Positions 60,293 to 64,000 of a stretch of 64,000 nt of DNA are shown here, one piece after another; the first letter of the stretch is position 1, and each line of letters opens with the position of its first letter. The stretch spans positions 1,599,257 to 1,663,256 of the forward strand of contig JALPQD010000390.1 in assembly GCA_023101885.1 (NCBI GenBank), given 5' to 3'. The translations under genes were made by a program, and so were the position numbers. The DNA comes from Typhlomys cinereus (lineage: Eukaryota; Chordata; Mammalia; Rodentia; Platacanthomyidae). A model generated the notes under the pieces. The model made no database searches, had not been told where the DNA came from, and saw nothing but the letters and a program-made list of their open reading frames with translations.

Positions 60293-62718
60293 GTCTAAAA
60301 GGTACATTGTTTGTTTTAATTTTTAGGAGATGATATTTCTACCGTTAAGTCATTTCATAATGATTTTGTAAAATAATCATGAAGAAAGTATGCAGAGTGT
60401 GAAGGGCAAGAATCTAAGATTAAGTAAAACTGGGTCTTTTAAATAGCAATTTGATCTTTGCTAAGAGTATCTACCTTTTAGTTGAGTCTTGGTTTCCTTA
60501 CGTATAATAGGATGCTGTATATACATCCTCAACTTATCATGTCGATCAACTTAGACAGTGTATACACTATTTGTGGCCTCTTAGAGTAGCTTAATTTTGC
60601 ATAGTAGCTTCTATTAGAAATTTAGTTTAGTAGCTTCAACACTGGTATCATGGACTTGACTGCGAAAGTTTAAAAATGATTTTTTTTTTGTTGTTTTCTA
60701 GGCTGATCACACTCTAGATAGAACACATATGCATTCCTTTTGTATTTTGAGTGGCTATCTTTAAGTTAAATTGATTGTAATTTCTCATATTTTAATATAT
60801 ATTAAAATAGATTTTATATGTTCATGTCAGTGGACATCTATTAGAAATTGATTCTCTTTTTCCCCAGGTGGGCTTCCATGACAAAATTAATATCACCTAG
60901 TTCATGTGCAAGCACCTTTACTGAAAAAGAAATTTCATATCCCCTAAGTTTTCCATTTGTTTAATTTACATTCTTTTATAGTTTCATGTTTTATGCATTA
61001 TGGCAATTTTTTCTCCCCTCAAAATATGATCTCATCATCCTTCCTATTCCCAGTTTCTAATTTGTTTTGTTATAATTTACTAGAAAGAGTTGTCCAATAT
61101 CAATTGAGAAAATTTCCAAGTATGTTTTCATCATTTTACAGTTCCCAAAGTGCAATGAACAACAATTTAGTGATTTGAAGTAATTTTCTCAATACAGAAA
61201 CTGCATATTTTTTGTTTTATATTTAATATCCAAATACTGAGATTTACTAGAAAACTCTATTTAAAAATATTAGAATAATTTTAGCAGACACTTACCTACT
61301 ATACTGACATATCTTTAGACAGAGATAATAACAGAAATGTAACTTATAAATGATTCTCAAAACAGTAGTAGAATACTTTACAATTCTTATAATAGCAGAA
61401 ATATAAATGTATATTTCTTACATAACAGTCCATGGAATCATAAGATTCCATTTCAATAGAATGCATTTCAGAACATGTTTATTATCATATTCTAAATACA
61501 AAGGAAACCTAAAAGATTTGGGGGTAGGTTCATGAATTGATTATTATTTAAAAAATTTTACTGAAGATTTTGTTTTATTAATAAAATGTGCTCTTAACAG
61601 ATGATTAAATCTGCATCATGATATTTTTATCTTTATTCATATTTAATATTTAAATCAAAGTTTATGGTTTCTTTACTTGACATGAGTTCATCTTATTTAG
61701 ACATAAACCTTAACATGTCCTAAACTCTTAATACACCAATAATTAATAGTGGGTCTCTGTATGGTTGCTTTAAGTACTTAAAGGAAGAAAAAAGACTCTT
61801 GTGCCAATAATGGGAAAAGTACTTAGAAATCATGCATTGCTCTCTGAAAAAAAAAAGCTGCCTGATTTTAATTATGATTATCCTAAAGAATTTCATTAGC
61901 TGCAATCAACACCTTCTATTCTTTTCTGAAATCAACTTTTAGAGATTCTTAAGCACCTAAAACAATGACCATGATTTATTTGTTGCAGACCTATGTATGT
62001 TCAGAGATGTATGCATTAAGAAGTATTCTTCAATATCAAGTTAAAAAGAAAATGATAAATAAAAGAAGTTGACTATCGCCATCAAATGATACAACTTTTA
62101 AGAGAGAAAGCAAAACTGGAAAAAAAATTTATCCTACTTTTCTTTGTAAATAAGACATACTCTCTTTCCAGATCAATATCTCATTTTTATTTATTAGTAT
62201 GGGAGCATTGCCAGGAGGGAGAATATTTTAATACAAAGGTCTTTTCAAGTGACAATTCAAAGTTTAAGTCAAATACTTCATTTCATTTTTTTAGTAATAA
62301 GCAGGCATTTTCTTCAAACAAATGCAATATCTTTTTTCACATTAAAATCTATCTGTGATACAAAGATGGGCTGTCCTGATAAAAGGGTATAAGTCGTGTT
62401 CATGTATTTCAAGACTTTATAGTAAATCAAGGCTGACTTAATCAGATTTGTGAATCTTAAAATGCAATAACCTAAAATAGATTCAGAGAAATATATTAAA
62501 ACTTAAGTGGAAAATAAAATTCATTTTATTGCAGGATTTATAACTTCATTATTTTACCAACAAATGAAAGCAGTTATCTTTTTCTTTCATCTCAAATAGG
62601 AAACTTTATATTTTAGGGTCATATTTTTCATCAATATCAAGGAAGCCACTGTTTCCCAATAGTGAAAAACTGATGTTCTGAGATGACCTCAATATGAGAA
62701 TCACACATCACAAACAAA
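59857..62718. other. Putative 5' intron and intergenic DNA before the last OR
   Basis: AT-rich, with a (TA)n(CA)n microsatellite at about 60204-60292. No coding frame supported. Confidence 0.45.
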
Positions 62719-63687
62719 ATGGAAAAACTGTCATCAAGTTTGCATGCCTACAAGGTTCAATTAAAGAACATGACTGAAGTGTCTGTGTTCATACTATTGG
62801 GCTTCACAGAAGATTTCGAGCTTCAAGCTTTTTTATTTTTATTGTTTCTCGCCATCTATCTTTTTACCTTGATAGGAAACTTGGGACTAGTTGTGTTGGT
62901 CATTGAAGATTCCCGTCTCCACAACCCTATGTACTACTTTCTAAGCGTTTTGTCCTTTTTGGATGCTTGCTATTCTACAGTTGTTACTCCAAAAATGCTG
63001 GCCAATTTCCTAACAGAAAATAAATCCATCTCCTTTATTGGATGTGCAGCACAAATGCTTCTGTTTGTTACTTTGGGGACCACAGAATGCTTTCTGTTGG
63101 CAGCAATGGCTTATGACCGCTATGTAGCCATCTAAAACCCACTGTTATATTCAGTGAGCATGTCAGCCAGAGTCTATGTGCCGCTCATCATAGCCTCCTA
63201 TACCGGTGGTATTCTGCATGGTACTATGCACACTGTGGCCACATTCAGTCTTTCTTTCTGTGCTTCCAATGAGATTAAGCATGTCTTCTGTGATATCCCT
63301 CCACTGCTTGCTATTTCATGCTCTGACACTCACATAAATGAGCTTCTACTTTTCTACTTTGTGGGTTTGATTGAGGTAGTCACCATTATGATAGTCCTGG
63401 TCTCCTATGGCTTCATCCTAGTGGCCATTCTGAAGATGCGTTCTGCTGAAGGCAGGAGAAAAGTGTTCTCAACCTGCGGCTCTCACCTTACTGGAGTGTC
63501 TATTTATCACGGGACAATCCTCTTTAGTTATATGCGACCAAGTTCCAGCTACGCATCAAACCACGACATGATAGTTTCAATATTTTTCACCATTGTGATT
63601 CCCATGCTCAATCCCATCATCTACAGTTTGAGGAATAAAGATGTGAAAGAGGCAATGAAAATATTGTTAAGAGAATTTGGCTTGTAA
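62719..63687 (+). pseudogene. OR5T2: OR5T2-like olfactory receptor, full length with one nonsense codon
   Basis: Starts at ATG 62719 with [20 protein letters not shown], the OR5T2-type N-terminus with the glycosylation site NMT at 17-19, and ends at TAA 63687 after 322 codons. A single break, TAA at 63133-63135 (codon 139), directly follows MAYDRYVAI. The intact paralogue has Tyr here, so TAC-to-TAA is likely. Before and after it all landmarks are intact: [107 protein letters not shown]. The stop removes TM4-TM7, so the product would be non-functional. As in the OR8H-type locus, a single recent mutation, a null allele or a base-call error would all look the same. Confidence 0.9.
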
Positions 63688-64000
63688 TTAATTGTCTGTT
63701 TTGAAAATTCACTGAGGCCACGTTTCAGGTGTTAGTCAAAATCCATCTGTGAAAACAGTGAAGATGTCACCATTTTAGTTAATAGAAACATTATCTATAA
63801 ATTTTAAAAAACATAATTTTAAGAAGTTTAATCATTCTTCCCATGCAGCATTTTTCAGATTTGGTATGTTATTTCTCCTATACTTTGCAGATATTCACAT
63901 TAAGCATTCTTTCATGTCTTATTATTGATCATAATTGCATGATTAACTTTTGTTTATTTGCTTTGAAAATAATATCCACATGACTATTAATATAAAATAA
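63688..64000. other. Intergenic DNA to the window edge
   Basis: AT-rich, no gene or named repeat. Confidence 0.4.

Noticed and set aside
62719..63687. Stop-codon readthrough or selenocysteine-like recoding in the single-stop OR genes
   Set aside because: The stops are TAA and TAG, not TGA, with no known readthrough motif after them. Simple nonsense mutation is the plain explanation.
1..64000. A novel multi-gene biological system
   Set aside because: On both strands the only coding sequences are OR genes and L1 ORFs. The rest is repeats and AT-rich spacer. I found nothing to support a new system.

Overview
The window is mammalian genomic DNA, most likely from a rodent, taken from an olfactory-receptor (OR) gene cluster. 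It is AT-rich and sparse in genes, and the only convincing protein genes are single-exon OR genes. Rodent origin is inferred from many SINEs whose heads resemble B2 (GGGGCTGGAGAGGTGGCTCAG type), from older ID-, B1- and B4-like SINEs, and from LINE-1 (L1) elements with a polypurine 3' UTR. Beyond the tRNA-like head the SINE body does not match the mouse B2 sequence I know, so I favour a rodent other than mouse or rat. The species cannot be fixed from the window.

Five OR loci are present. One OR5T-type gene is intact (16202-17188, +). An OR8H-type gene on the minus strand (24910-25857) is full length but has one in-frame TAG at codon 24. An OR5T2-like gene (62719-63687, +) is full length but has one in-frame TAA at codon 139. 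A third OR5T copy (42832-43764, with its last codons at 50000-50035) carries several lesions and is split near its 3' end by a near-full-length L1. A decayed OR relic lies at about 12094-12655. An OR5T/OR8H neighbourhood fits the human OR cluster on 11q12, from general knowledge of that cluster.

Layout. 1-110: SINE tail. 1867-8180: full-length but broken L1 (minus) with a 14-bp target-site duplication. 8.4-10.3 kb: old rodent repeats and two SINEs. 11.7-12.7 kb: OR relic with L1 3' ends. 13.2 kb: candidate upstream exon of the intact OR. 16.2 kb: intact OR. 18.6-22.1 kb: old repeats and L1 3' ends. 24.9-25.9 kb: OR8H-type gene. 29.2-34.5 kb: two L1s with inverted 5' parts. 39.5-40.8 kb: another such L1. 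42.8-50.0 kb: OR5T pseudogene and the L1 inside it. 53.7-57.4 kb: SINE-rich stretch. 58.6-58.8 kb: U6 snRNA pseudogene joined to an L1-like tail. 59.7-59.9 kb: TATA box, short exon and splice donor about 2.9 kb upstream of the last OR. 62.7-63.7 kb: OR5T2-like gene.

The OR genes would each encode an odorant-sensing G-protein-coupled receptor, expressed one at a time in olfactory neurons. There is no operon-like organisation. Most of the structure in the window is the record of L1 activity: L1 insertions, SINEs and a U6 copy moved by L1 machinery, and decay of OR genes. I saw no novel enzyme system, CRISPR array or intact non-OR gene.
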